This document shows, in pieces, positions 1-10,789 of a stretch of DNA of 64,000 nt. The notes below the pieces were generated by a model. That model was not told the origin of the DNA. It ran no database searches and saw nothing but the letters and a program-made list of their open reading frames with translations. The number at the start of each line of letters is the position of its first letter. The first letter of the stretch is position 1. Both the position numbers and the translations under genes were made by a program. The DNA is from Symbiodinium natans (Eukaryota > Sar > Dinophyceae > Suessiales > Symbiodiniaceae), in the NCBI GenBank assembly GCA_905221605.1, contig CAJNDS010002091.1:1198501-1262500 (forward strand), given 5' to 3'.

Positions 1-89
1 TTTTCAAGAGATCCTCTTTCTTCAGGGGCTTGCTTACACTCGGTCCTCGGTCTGCGTTTGCCCGAAAGGAAAGTCCAGCTGAGCGATTC

Positions 90-640
90 TCTTCACAAGC
101 TTGCACTGGCCTTTACACACGGAATGTTCGTCCCAAGAGGCCAAGATGCAAGAAGTCTGGCCCCTGCAGACGTCGCTTGGGCATCTTTCTCAATCTGATG
201 CAAAGTCCTGCCCCCTACCTGGCGCAGCTGGTTCACCTGCTCTTGCACGCCGGATGGCAGCTTCTTGTACTGCTGCAACCTTAAGTCTTGCTGATGCAGG
301 TCTCAACAAATCTCAAATCACACACAGAGTGCCGGCCAGCGTCAGTTTCACCATGTCCAGCTTGTCTCCAGTTATGACTGGCTCGTCCTCGATGATAATC
401 TGGCCCTTTTGAAATGCTACCTTGCCGAGGATGCTAAATACATGCAGTGCCGGCCAGGTTACAGATTTTGCGGCAAAGGGCGTCTCCCATATTTTGAATC
501 TCAGAAGCACTGGCATACAGGGCTCGCTCTTGTTGGGCTTTTTGCCACATGCGAATGTGCACCGGATCGGTGAGTGGGTCGCCAGAGACCTTGATTGGGG
601 CAGCGCGCGCTCTTGCCCAGATTGCTCTGCAGGCAACTCA
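90..640 (-). CDS. Exon-like blocks of an unassigned gene, possibly SET-type
   Basis: Three minus-strand blocks have protein-like composition. The first, near 455-600, reads RMWQKAQQERALYASASE and is rich in charged and Ala residues. The second, near 330-450, starts after an AG/G acceptor and reads AFQKGQIIIEDEPVI, which resembles the N-terminal part of SET domains (a basic residue, then a hydrophobic strand and EEPL-like motif). The third, near 180-278, reads LQQYKKLPSGVQEQVNQL. The blocks are in different frames and I could not fix the splice junctions, so the SET idea is inference from one short motif. The catalytic SET core (NHSC/GEE-type motifs) is not visible, perhaps because it lies beyond the left edge. 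Confidence 0.35.
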
Positions 641-1479
641 CCTCATCACGTATTTGTGCCGACGCCAGCAGCACGGGGGCTGCTGAGCCGTCCACCTGCT
701 GATGCAACATCGACACTGACACCAAAGCAGCAGCACATGCAACTCATTTGAGATATTACTAACTATGAGTGCCTTCACGTCCCAAAGGCTACGTGCATCC
801 GGCAGTACTTGCCAGCAGTGTGCATGCCTCAAGCCATCGCCCGTCACAGACGTTCATGCTCTTGCTGACATGATGCTGCCCAGCATATGTCGGCTAAACG
901 GGGCAGCCGAGGCACACCTGGAAAGGCCCCAGGGTGCCAGGTTGCCCATCCAACTCGGGCTTCCGATGCAGGACCCCGACGGACATCTCGACCTCGCGTC
1001 CCAGAAACATGATCTGACTCAAGGTCCCAGACCCCATCATCCTGCACTTGTGCCTTCCTCTTCCTCAAGCTGCCCGTGCTGCTGTCCTCGTGCTTTGATG
1101 TGCAGTGAAGTGCGTCACGTGTCACTCTGAATAGTTGACAGGCGCATAGAAGGTAGTATGGCTGACGTTGCTGGACCTGCCTTTTTGAAGCGTTAAATTC
1201 AAGCTGCGAGACCGTGCATGAAACTCCATGGGTCCTCGCGCAAACGTAGGCAAGACGGACGGACGGCCAAGGTCCTTCCCTCTGGAGCCTTTCTTTGGAA
1301 CTGCAGCGGGAAACTCCTTTGGCAAACTTCCTGGGCATGAGGCATGAGATACAGGATGCATGCTGGACGAACGAAACGGGCAGAGCTTGTCGGGTACTAG
1401 TATGTGAATTGTCGCGACGATTTCCTAATTCTTCGAAGTATGGCCGCCAACTGCTCCAGTTAGAGCCATACAATGCGTA

Positions 1480-1915
1480 CAGGAGGCACTTGGAGTGTCG
1501 GTTCTTCGAGGGATATGCTTTTGCCGCAGCTCGCGCAGCACTTGGCCGTCGGCGTCGAACACGCACACGCTCTTGCCGTTGCAGTCGACGACCTCGCACT
1601 GCCCAAAGCATGCATTCAGAAATAACAATAATAATGACAGTAGTAACAATAATAACATTAACAACAATAATAATAAGTGGCAAGAGCAACTTTGAGCCAT
1701 CGGCCGAGATTTTTGCTGTCGACTCCAGCAGCTTTAACTTTGTCAGCTTTTTCTCCAGCTCCTCGTGGAAGGTCGGTCCTTGCAGGAAAAAGTTCTGACA
1801 TGGAATCACAGCAGACTGATTGTGCCTGCGGGTTGGCTCCTGGTTCATTTCGCATCCTGAAGGACTCGCTGTCGCCATCGAGTGGCTCCCACCAATCATC
1901 GCTCCATTCCTGTGG
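1480..1915 (-). CDS. Exon-like blocks of an unrecognised gene
   Basis: On the minus strand, blocks near 1838-1915 (SDDWWEPLDGDSESFRM), 1700-1795 (FHEELEKKLTKLKLLES, a short charged helix) and 1500-1610 (VVDCNGKSVCVFDADGQV) look like exons of one gene. They are separated by an intron-like segment holding a trinucleotide microsatellite. A 351-codon frame running through this region is open only because the microsatellite encodes Ile/Val runs, so I do not take it as one CDS. A further charged block near 1000-1090 (SSTGSLRKRKAQVQDD) may belong to the same gene. No family recognised. Confidence 0.35.
1617..1677. repeat. Imperfect AAT/AAC trinucleotide microsatellite
   Basis: About 60 bases of AAT, AAC and related triplets with interruptions. 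It lies between two exon-like blocks and is best read as intronic. Confidence 0.85.
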
Positions 1916-2264
1916 CTGCTAGCTGCTCTAGCTGCTCTTCATCTTGCTTAAAGACCCAATGGCTAGTGCATCTGCCGAGGCTGATTTCGGATTGTTGATA
2001 ACTTCTAGCACTGTTGTGCCGGAGAGCCTCCCGGTTGGGGTGGTTCTCGCCCCGTGCTAATGTTGTATCCTGATTAGTGTGCTCCCCCGGAATTGTGGAA
2101 AAATCCAAAAACTATTCAGGGGGATCTATTTGAGGAGGACCCCCGGAATTGTGAAAAAAAATCGGGCGATGCACAATTTCGGCGAGGCTGTCGAATGGTG
2201 TTGTCGTCCATAAATCGCTTCTGAACCGAGCCTGAGAGACCAAAGATCAAAAGTTTAAAGACTG

Positions 2265-2697
2265 AAACCTTGAGGCCTGAGGTTGTCGGGCCCTGAAATC
2301 TTCAGTCTCCAGGCCGGGCCCAGGGCTAAGATTTCCTTATTAAATTCTTTTGTACCGAGGCCGGGCAATCAAATTTCAAAGGGGGTAGTCCAGCAGCTGC
2401 CCGGATGCCGTATAATATAAAAGTTTGCTCCCCCGGAATTATATTTTTTTTTTGCGGGCTAGTTGGGTTTGGATCCAGAGGCCTAAGGGCTGAGGTTTCC
2501 TAAACCTTGAGGCCTGAGGTTGTCGGGCCCTGAAATCTTCAGCCTCCAGGCCAGACCCAAAACTAAGATTTCCTTATAAAATTATTTTGTACCGAGGCCG
2601 GGCAATCAAATTTCAAAGGGGGTAGTCCAGCAGCTGCCCGGATGCCGTATAATATAAAAAGTTTGCTCCCCCGGAATTATATTTTTTTTTGCGGGCT
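2265..2697. repeat. Two direct copies of a ~195-bp repeat
   Basis: The segment 2265-2460 recurs at 2502-2697 with a constant offset of 237 bases and few differences (for example GGGCCCAGGGC against AGACCCAAAAC). Each copy starts with CCTTGAGGCCTGAGGTTGTC and ends in CTCCCCCGGAATTATA followed by a T run and GCGGGCT. The core CCCCCGGAATT also occurs near 2085 and 2141, so fragments of further copies lie upstream. No coding potential seen. Confidence 0.9.
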
Positions 2698-2712
2698 GGC
2701 TTGGTTGGGATA

Positions 2713-2915
2713 GATGGATCCCCTTTAAATTCATATAAACTCATCCCTCTTAAAATCGTATGGATCCCTCTTAATTTCATATAGTCTCACCCCGTTTAGA
2801 ATCATATGGATCCCTTTTACACTCATACGAGCTCATCCCTTTTAAAATCATATGGATCATATGGATCCCTTTTAAATTCATATAAACTCATCCCTTTTAA
2901 AATCATATAAAACCA
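2713..2915. repeat. AT-rich degenerate tandem repeat
   Basis: Units of the type GATCCCTTTTAAATTCATAT and CTCATCCCTTTTAAAATC alternate about every 25 bases across this stretch, with a local palindrome CATATGGATCATATGGATCC. It directly follows the direct repeats and leads into the homopolymer tracts. Confidence 0.8.
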
Positions 2916-2917
2916 GA

Positions 2918-3000
2918 CCCCCCCCCCCCCCCAAATTGCCCCCCCCCCCCCCCCCCCTCTAAAGAGCGGGATCCTTTCGTTGAGGGGGGGGGGGGGGGGG
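2918..3000. repeat. C15, C19 and G17 tracts, complementary pair
   Basis: A run of 15 C (2918-2932), a run of 19 C (2939-2957), 26 mixed bases, then 17 G (2984-3000). The C19 and G17 runs are complementary and could pair with a 26-base loop. Confidence 0.85.
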
Positions 3001-3001
3001 C

Positions 3002-4950
3002 CACACTAATCAGCAGACAACATTACCTCTTCTACAAGACAAGCAGAGTGCACAGCAGATGTACCAGGTGCGCTGCAACGATGTCCCCATTCCGGTAACC
3101 GCGTCGCGATAGGCACCGCGCCCAAGGTTGCCAACCACCGAAACAGTCGACCAGCGCTTTAGGAACCGCACACCCCCAACCACTGCCAACCCCGCAACAG
3201 AGCGAGACAACCCCACAACAGAACGAGAACACAGTGCCAGAGCAGCCGCCCGCAGCACAGCAGCATAGCGCCTGTACTGGCGACCAGGGCACAAACCCAA
3301 GCGAGACAAAGGGCTGGAACCTTTCTTCCATTGGCTCTCGAGGGAGCTCAAGGGGCGTTTGGTACGCGAGTTTGTGGGTGTGAGACTGCTGCATGCGATG
3401 TAACCCCCCCAAATTCCGAGGTTGCACGGCGGGAGGGTTGACATCACGTGCAGCAAAAACTACAACCAGTAGTTTATTCAGGCTTCCTCGTGAGAGGCAC
3501 GGTTTGGTCAGGGGGGCAAAACCATGCAACTGAGGGTCGCTTGTGGTTGTTCACACCTGGTTCTCCGATTCTCTATCTGGTTGGAGTACTAGAAACCCTG
3601 CCCACGAATCGGTGCCTTGACCCGTTGGGTGTTTGCTTGAACTTGACCATGTACTTTGATTTCCTGAAGTTACGAAGACCGACTTTCCCAACAATTCAAG
3701 CCCCCAACTCAAACGAACCGCATCCGGGAACCCAACAGGGTGCGGGATCGGCCCGGTTTTTTGACAATCCCGGATTGGTCTTTCTCGGTCTCAGACCTTC
3801 TCTCTCGCTCTCGCGCGTACTCGGTACAGCTCTTTGTTGATAGCTTGATGCAGGAAATCTTGGAGCAGGCTTCGTTGACAGCGACATTCCGAAACAGGCG
3901 AAGGACTCACAGCGCCCCTTCTTGGATTGTGCTGGGGCTGAAACAGTTTCTGTTACTAGGGACATAGACATAGCCTAAACACACTGAAAACCTGTAGGCT
4001 TCGAGGCCGCTCTTCTCATGCAATGCTTGGACAACCCTTGGACGTTCAAGACGATCCCGCAGCACCCAAGCAAAGCAAGCCTCATGCTGAGCACCAGTGC
4101 GGACAGGCTTCAATCTGGAACAAATCGCTGGGCGGCAGTTCCCCCTCAAGCTCAACCTCCCATCGGCCACGATCATGATGATACTGCACCTTGGGCTTCG
4201 AGTTGAACTGGACCCCCGTATATACTCATACCAAGCCTGCAAGACTTTTGCACATTGCTGCAGGAGCCGTCTTTAGCAACCCCCTGAGTCGATGGCCAGC
4301 TGCACAGTCCGTCCATTTAGTTTTGGCTTACTTTCCAGGCCACGGAGAACGAGGGTTGCCATGACAAAGGCAACGACTCAACAGCGGCCCCGGCCCGGCA
4401 TCTATTGGCGTTCAGGGCTCTTGGGTGTTGGGGCATACTGCCACTCAGTTATGTCTGCAATTGTCATGACAGAAGCTTACAGCGGACTTCTTAACAACTT
4501 TTTGACAACCTCACAATGTTGTTAAGCAAAGTCACGTGCGATACGCCGTGGACTATTATAGAATACTATTCATTCGTTCGGTCGCCCCCGCCCACCCCGC
4601 CACCCCGGGCGAGGTGCGGATCGTGTGTGGCGTTACCATGTACTTATTCAATCGCTTTTGCTCGGGTGCATCTGGCGCTATCTGCAACTTAGCCGTTTGG
4701 GGTGGCCATGTTCAACTCCAATGGCAACTTTGCTTTAGAAGCCGCAACGCTCACGACATCTGACATCTGAATCTGAACACTTCGGAGCACAGAATCTGGT
4801 GCACGTCTCTCACGGCACCGTCCCTTACCAAGAGAATCCCAAATGCCATGCAATGCCTGGCACTGCACAGGAACTCTGTTTTGTCACGCGCCGCGGCATT
4901 TTTTCGCTGGAGTCGAACTATGTCTTGCATGGCGAAGCATCTGGCATGAA
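3002..4950. other. No gene assigned
   Basis: Overlapping open frames exist on both strands between 3010 and 4240, but none shows a recognisable motif or a clear preference over its neighbours in the other frames. A region of pyrimidine-rich CTCTCTC at 3785-3815 is low complexity. The remaining exons of the adjoining BRCT gene would be expected here, but no polymerase motif was found. Confidence 0.5.
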
Positions 4951-5741
4951 TTACTCAGCGTCAGTGTCCAATTCTGTTTCTTGAGTGCCGTCCTCGCTAT
5001 CAGGCGCCGTGGGAGGCATGTTTTGAGACTTTGCGCTAGGGCTCGGAGGGCTGTCGGAGACCAACAGAAGATCGGAACGTTCAGGGGACGCGGCAACCTC
5101 TGTCACCTCCGAGACTCGACAAGGATGACTTAGGCTTGGAAGCTTGTTCAGGAGAGTACTTGTGTCTTGTTGCCTTCTCTTTCTTCGACTGGCATCTCCA
5201 AGATTGTGGCTGCTCAAGGTATTGTTTCCAAACTGCTGCGAGATCTTCTTCATGAGCGAGAACTGACATTCTTGAAGTCTCCTTCCAGCAGCCACGGATT
5301 CCGTAATCCACGATGGCTGGACAATGTATTGTACCACGGCATGGGCTGAGCTTGCATCGCGCAGGGCATGCCGCTCTTTGGCGCCACTGAGCTGGGTACA
5401 GACGACGTGTGTCACGCGGCGCTTTGCCAACCTTGGATTAACCGTCGCCCCATGTAAGCGAGCCACCTTGCTGAGGGCATATGCCGACAGGCCACCTGTC
5501 AAGACAGGGCAGTGTCGAAACAGTGGGATTGGTGAGGGCCCGCCGTTTCTTCGCTTCGTTTGGACACACTGCATGCCTCCAATGTCGACACGGCCGTCGA
5601 AGTAGATGCAGCAGTTTTTGAAGATGTCGGATGAGGATTCAGGTCGTTGAGCTCCCGAGGCCATTCGTGAAGACAGAGCGCCGAACAGGGCATCGTCGAT
5701 GGATTGAGATTCTAATTTGCGCTGGCGTTCGTCCCAATAGC
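4951..5741 (-). CDS. BRCT-domain protein resembling the REV1 N-terminus (partial)
   Basis: The exon starts at 5741 after an AG/GC acceptor and opens with YWDERQRKLE, which matches the YMxxKxxKLxxQ segment just before the BRCT domain of REV1, the translesion DNA polymerase that inserts dCMP opposite damage. The BRCT fold follows: DIFKNCCIYFDG, then LSKVARLHGA, RVTHVVCTQL and PSWITESVAAGR with the conserved Trp. An 81-nt GC-AG intron (5576-5496) is read through in frame; removing it joins FDGRVDIG to GLSAYAL. After the BRCT comes a Ser/Pro/acidic tail ending at a stop at 4951. The polymerase (UmuC-like) domain is not present in this frame and was not found downstream, so either further exons follow or this is a stand-alone BRCT protein. 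N-terminal exon(s) upstream of 5741 were not identified. Confidence 0.7.
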
Positions 5742-7185
5742 CTGTAGTGCTGCTAGGAATCTTATTCCAAGAGCAGCCCCAAACATGTAGCAAGGCGGCT
5801 GTGCATCCAAGCCACCAGACCATGTCACCTTCTCCCCATGATCAGACAACGTCACCCCATGCTGTTGGCTGCTGCAAGTGTGCTTCTTCGATCGCCTGTC
5901 TTTTTCTTCTTGCCTTGTCCCTGTCTCAGTGCCGATTGGGGTGCCTGGCCGAACATCGCATTCTTGCTAGCGGGAACATGGGAGCTTTGCAAGGGTTGGT
6001 TCACAACAGAGATCCAGCAGGCATCATGAACGGCTCAGTTTTCCTAACATTGCTTGGCCTCTGGGTCGTGCCCAAGATGCCAAGGACCTGAAATACACAT
6101 GAAGTCAACAATGCACGCACACCTCATGCAAGCTCGCATTTTGCATTCCTTCTCACATGGAGCCATGACGAACTGTCGTTAGCACAAGTGTACCGCAAGC
6201 TTTGAGCGACAGGCATGAATCTCGGCTCCGTGTTGGCGCTGAAAGGCTTCGCATCGGAGCAAATTAAAGAGGCTTTCCAAGTCGGAAACAGGACTAAATT
6301 GCGGTTTTTTGGAGCCTTGGTATCCTGCAGCCACTGCTGTCAATAGCCGTTGGGGGAAGAAAGTGGCCTTACCAACAGCTCTGAAAAAGTCGAGCAAAGG
6401 CTTATGATGGAAAGCATGGCGTGGTGCAAACTCTTTCATGTTGTATCGGCTGCGAAGATTTTCTTTTGACTCGCTGCGTCATACGTTGTGACTGTTCAAC
6501 AAGAGTCCCGGCCCTAAACCCTAAACCCTTAAAAACAGTGGGCTGCCCTCGCAGCCAAACGAAGTCCAGCGGTTGAAATCAGGTCAGGTGGCAGATGTAT
6601 CTTCCGCAAGCGATACCTCTTCCCCAATCTGTGCACCCCCGTTCAACCTGTTAAATAATACACACAAAGAAAGGGTTTTTGGGGCGCTCATTGCATTCAT
6701 GCGTTTGCTAATACTATTACTGTGCGGCACTATGGTGCACTTCATGACCGCACGAACTGAAGTATAATCACAATCATATCTGCGTAATCGCGGGAAAGAA
6801 GCCGCAATAGTAGTCCCTTTAGCAAGGGCTATTTGGCGGCTAATTTCTCCAATTCACGGATCTCTTGTGGGTGCCAGTCAATGATCTCCTCCAGATATTT
6901 TAAGAGTCCAGCTGTTCCAGTAGCCCAAACGAAGAATCTGATCTGAGCTTAGGCAGGTGGACACCCAGGTGGAGCCTCTCTCGTTTCCCCACTTCTGATG
7001 CGTAGCCGACTCAACTCTCATGCTGAAACTGGACCCACTGCGAATCAAAACATCTTCATACTGCAAGCAGACTGCAGTCACTTGCTAGGCAGGGTTCCTG
7101 TCGACATGTTACACCTATCGCCATCGCTACAGTAACGCCTGAGCAATGTCGAAGCATTTTCTGCTGCCACACTGCTGCAGGCCTC
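5742..7185. other. No gene assigned; contains a telomere-like repeat
   Basis: Upstream of the BRCT exon I see only weak reading frames. A minus-strand block near 5750-5850 (SDHGEKVTWSGG) and one near 6179-6439 look faintly protein-like but carry no motif. A short CCCTAAA repeat lies at 6512. Confidence 0.5.
6512..6530. repeat. Telomere-like CCCTAAA repeat
   Basis: CCCTAAACCCTAAACCCTT, two and a half units of the plant/algal telomere repeat, at an internal position. Confidence 0.9.
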
Positions 7186-8445
7186 TTACTCGAAAGCACG
7201 CCGAGGTCTTTTGCATGGCTGTCCTAAAAAAATAGCCACATGCTCATGGTGGCCGTGCCTTCGCATAACTTCGGTGAGAAAGCTGGACTTTGACCATAGG
7301 GATGTTTCCACAATCTCCAGGACACTCAAGTCACTCTCAAGTGCATGCAGCACAACGGCTTCGTCAAGTCGGAGTTCTTTCGCCGCAAACTGCAGGGCGC
7401 ATCCCCGGCTGTTCCGGATCGCCATCAAAACGAAGCTTCGATTTGCCCTCAGCGCCGGGGCCGCGAAACGCAGTGCACAGCCATTCTTGCTTATGGCAGC
7501 CGTTGCAATCGCTGTGTCTGCTTTTAGCTCATCAGAGGCAAATGCCAAAGCATTGGCGTACTGTCGAACTGCGCACATTACAATCTCTGGGTCCCCTCGC
7601 AACTGAAGGGAGGCAAACTGGAGGCTGTAGCCATGCCGCTGCACAGCCGCCATGACAACCTCCCGATCTTCACGGAGCATCGGCACTGACAGTTGCAAAG
7701 CTGAACTGTGAGTTCTTACGGCCTGCAACACGAAATCCTTGCGGGCCCAAAGCTCTTCGGCTGGATAGTGAAGCTTACAGAGGTGACGCTTCAAAAGTGT
7801 CAGAACGAAGTTCTCAGAATGTCGGAGTGCATTATGAGCAAAGCGCAGAGCGCTTGTGGTTTCCTGGACCGCTGCCAGTACAACCTCCTCATCTCGCCGC
7901 AAATCCTCGCCCAGGCGCTCCAGAACTCGTCCATTCACAGACACCGCAAAAAGCAGAAAGTCACGGTCTGCCTTCAAGCAATCCCCGACGAAGTCCATGC
8001 TATAGGCGTCTTGCTCGAGGGCGGCGAGCGCAACCTCCTTGTCCTGTTGCAACTCTGAGGTTGCAAATTCCAAAGCCAACCCATCCTTTTCCACAGCTGC
8101 CAAGACCAACGGTTTGCTGCCGCGCAAGGCTACAGATGCATACTGCAAAGCAAAGCCATCTTGCTTTACTGCTGCCATACACACTTCAGGGTCGTCCTGC
8201 AGTTCAGCGCAGAACTTCAAGACCATTCCATTCCGTCTTGCCACAGTTAGCGCGAACTCGCGGGATTCTTGCAGCGTCTTGTCTGCCAGTCCGATGCATG
8301 ACGCATCTCGGATTACGGCGGTCAACACAACTTCGCGGTCAGAGCGGGGTGCTTCACGCAGGACTCTTTTAGGATGATGCGAGTCTTCCAAGTCCTCTAG
8401 TAGTTGCACTTGCTCTGCTGGACGGCGGATGAGGGTCACGTTCAT
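7186..8445 (-). CDS. DUF4116-type repeat protein
   Basis: A 419-residue protein if started at the ATG at 8445; the frame is open further upstream, but only through non-ATG codons, so extra N-terminal sequence on another exon is possible. From about residue 40 to near the C-terminus it consists of about 15 tandem units of 25 residues with the pattern EVVLAAVxxxGxALxFAxxxLRxD (for example EVCMAAVKQDGFALQYAS and EVVMAAVQRHGYSLQFAS). This is the DUF4116 pattern, in which paired 25-residue units predict helical hairpins stacking into a solenoid. The family is common in protists and in some bacteria and large viruses; its function is not known, and a protein-interaction scaffold is only a guess. 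The gene looks intronless. No signal peptide or membrane segment is visible. Confidence 0.85.
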   Translation of the reverse strand: MNVTLIRRPAEQVQLLEDLEDSHHPKRVLREAPRSDREVVLTAVIRDASCIGLADKTLQESREFALTVARRNGMVLKFCAELQDDPEVCMAAVKQDGFALQYASVALRGSKPLVLAAVEKDGLALEFATSELQQDKEVALAALEQDAYSMDFVGDCLKADRDFLLFAVSVNGRVLERLGEDLRRDEEVVLAAVQETTSALRFAHNALRHSENFVLTLLKRHLCKLHYPAEELWARKDFVLQAVRTHSSALQLSVPMLREDREVVMAAVQRHGYSLQFASLQLRGDPEIVMCAVRQYANALAFASDELKADTAIATAAISKNGCALRFAAPALRANRSFVLMAIRNSRGCALQFAAKELRLDEAVVLHALESDLSVLEIVETSLWSKSSFLTEVMRRHGHHEHVAIFLGQPCKRPRRAFE

Positions 8446-9775
8446 GGCGTCGCTAGATCCCGACACAGATGCCAGGGGTATGTCTTCGGGCAGCTCTTGC
8501 GTGCCACAAATCAAGCGCTGTTCACGCTGACGGATGCCTCTCTTAGTAAGCGCAGGAGGTTGCAGGAGAACATGTGGGCGCTTGCGAGTTGTAGCTGGTT
8601 AACATTCTCAATTGCATTCATGAGTCGCTAGTTCAACACCAGATTAGGACATGCAGAGGGCACTGGAATCTTGCAACCGTGCAAGCCTAAAGGTGCAAAG
8701 ATTTCGGCAAAACAGCACTGCAATGGGATAAAGTGAAAGCAGCGTACTTAGTGTACTTCTCTGTCTTCCGTTGCGTGCCTGAAGTTGCCTTTATCGCCAT
8801 CTTCAGGTCACGGGACATCCATCTGGGATCTGCTTGAAGTTGGAAGCATTCGCCACTCAGGGTTGCAATGCAGACTTCCATCGCAGAGAGGCGTAGGATT
8901 GCTAAGGGCCAAAGAGATGTGCTTTCGTTTTGGTCTGGCGAGACGTGGGATTACACAACTTTGTGCTACCCACCTCATGGAACGGTGTTGCAGGCTGCAG
9001 TGTCTAAATTCTTGCTTGGTAACGCGTCTTGCTGACGTGGCAGCGGGCACTTTCTACGCTTCACAGGAAACCTAAACGAGGCTGCGCGGCTTCGATGCAG
9101 CCAAAAGTGGGGCCAAAAGATAATTACGTTCCCCCCCATCCCCCCCACATGATTCTCACATGTGCCCAAAGTTCTGAAAAAATCAATCTAAATACAGAAC
9201 GCTCGCTTAAACTTATGGACCTCACCTGCCTCACCTTATCTAAATTCGACTCAAGCCCGATTCTTCCTTCCCGCTGTAGCCTCAGAGGTCTAGGTGCCGC
9301 CTGGGCATTTGCCAGCTCAGCCGCGCTGACTCCAGCACAGACCGTGGCGGGCAAGGCTTCCACTCTCCAATGATTCATCCTGTTCGAAGGCTCACCAAGC
9401 GCAGCTGAAGCAAGACAACAAGGGCGAGGCGATTCCAACTGCAAAGTGCATTGTATGGTAATGATTGGCAATGGTGCGTGGGCTCTTGACACAGAAGGGA
9501 GTTGTCTGCAGGGTCGAGACGGAGCCCCACCAACGCGTAGGGTAATGCAAGTTGGGTATCGGACGGCATCGGCATTTCAACATATACACGGGGATCAATG
9601 CACGCGAGATGTGACATGCAAGGGCAGCAAATGGAGTTGCATGGCTGACCAACCTGTCGCCTTCCGATCTTAATCCTAGACGTGCAATGACCGCTTCACA
9701 GGTGGGGGATTGCTCTGAGTCTCAGGGAATGGACAAAGGATGACAACAGCAGTTTATGCTCGGAACATGGCCATT
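8446..9775. other. No gene assigned
   Basis: Short open frames on both strands without motifs. The upstream part (8446-8600) may hold the 5-prime end of the DUF4116 gene, since the same frame stays open and reads protein-like (RPHVLLQPPALTKRGI) before meeting a stop. Confidence 0.5.
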
Positions 9776-10789
9776 CTAGTTAGTGAGTGACTTCCGAACC
9801 GCACCTGATGCAACGAGCACAAGCCGGAGGCTGCAGCGCCTCCACAGAAGCATCTCGGCTCTTTGCCAGTGATGTCCCTGTGTGAAGGAGGCAACCGCTG
9901 CATCGTAGCTCAGTGATCCGGCGCGCACCGCATGCTCCGCAATCCTTCGAAAACCACAACTTTGCAATCGTGAGAGGAACAGGTCAGGAAACCATGCGAC
10001 ATCATGCGACGTCATCACCCCGACACACCCTGATCGCCCTGACCTTGACATGAGGAGCGCGCCAGTGCGCCATGAAAACTTGCATGCTGCCTGCGTGGCA
10101 CTCCAAGTGATGATGTCCGCCACCTGCACAGGCGTGACCCTACAAGTGTCAACAGCATAGCTGACGCACTGTGGGCCCTGTAGGTAAATGGATCCGGCCT
10201 GGCTCTTAACACAGGAGTGCAACAATACCAAAGCAGAGGGCCACACATAGTGCTGTCGGCACGAGCTCACTGCTGTGTTCAAAGTGACCTGTGTTGTTGA
10301 GATGCGGCGAATTCCAAAGGAATGGAGAATTGTCAGCGCTTGGGCCCATTCCGCTGCTGCCATCTCGCAGGCGTTGAGAACAGAACTTAAGCTCCGTGTG
10401 GTGGGATGCTCGGGGACTGACACGAGGGCCGCGGCTCTCTGCCACAACGGTCCGCAGGCGTCACATGTCAGCACAAATGTTGCTTCGTTGTTCCGCAGCC
10501 CCGAAGTCCCCATGTTCTTGTAAAGCGCGAAAGCTGCGTGCCAGCGCGTGGCCTGCGCAGCAATCTGACAAGCCCATGGCCATGTGATACCATGTGATAC
10601 CACGTGCACCAGCAAGGCCCGGGCCTCTGCAAACGAGGTGATTCCAAGGTTGTAGCTTGCGCTGTTGGTCAGTCTTCGAACCTGCGATGCGGCCAGAAGT
10701 CCCAGCGCGGAAGACCATGCTGATGGCTCTGCACAACATGCGCAGCTCATCGCCGTATTGAGGCCTGAGAACGGAGAAGAAGAAGACAT
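9776..10789 (-). CDS. Divergent PPR-like protein
   Basis: A 337-residue protein from the ATG at 10789. It carries repeated pieces of the pentatricopeptide type seen in many dinoflagellate proteins: LNTAMSCACCAEPSAWSSAL near the N-terminus, SSVLNACEMAAAEWAQALTI and TLNTAVSSCRQHYVWPSAL in the middle, and SYDAAVASFTQGHHWQRAEM near the C-terminus. The repeat pattern is (x)NxAxSxCxxxxxWxxALxLL with about 35 residues between copies. PPR proteins bind organelle RNA, usually in plastids or mitochondria, and act in editing, cleavage or stability. Here the repeats are degenerate, so the RNA code cannot be read. No clear targeting leader is visible, although the N-terminus is Ser-rich. The frame is open upstream of the ATG through non-ATG codons only. 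Confidence 0.7.
   Translation of the reverse strand: MSSSSPFSGLNTAMSCACCAEPSAWSSALGLLAASQVRRLTNSASYNLGITSFAEARALLVHVVSHGITWPWACQIAAQATRWHAAFALYKNMGTSGLRNNEATFVLTCDACGPLWQRAAALVSVPEHPTTRSLSSVLNACEMAAAEWAQALTILHSFGIRRISTTQVTLNTAVSSCRQHYVWPSALVLLHSCVKSQAGSIYLQGPQCVSYAVDTCRVTPVQVADIITWSATQAACKFSWRTGALLMSRSGRSGCVGVMTSHDVAWFPDLFLSRLQSCGFRRIAEHAVRAGSLSYDAAVASFTQGHHWQRAEMLLWRRCSLRLVLVASGAVRKSLTN

Noticed and set aside
844-1899. A 351-codon minus-strand frame
   Set aside because: It runs through a microsatellite that encodes Ile/Val runs and begins at a non-ATG codon. Only parts look coding.
7797-8372. A 191-codon plus-strand frame
   Set aside because: It lies opposite the DUF4116 repeats and only mirrors their regular codon pattern.
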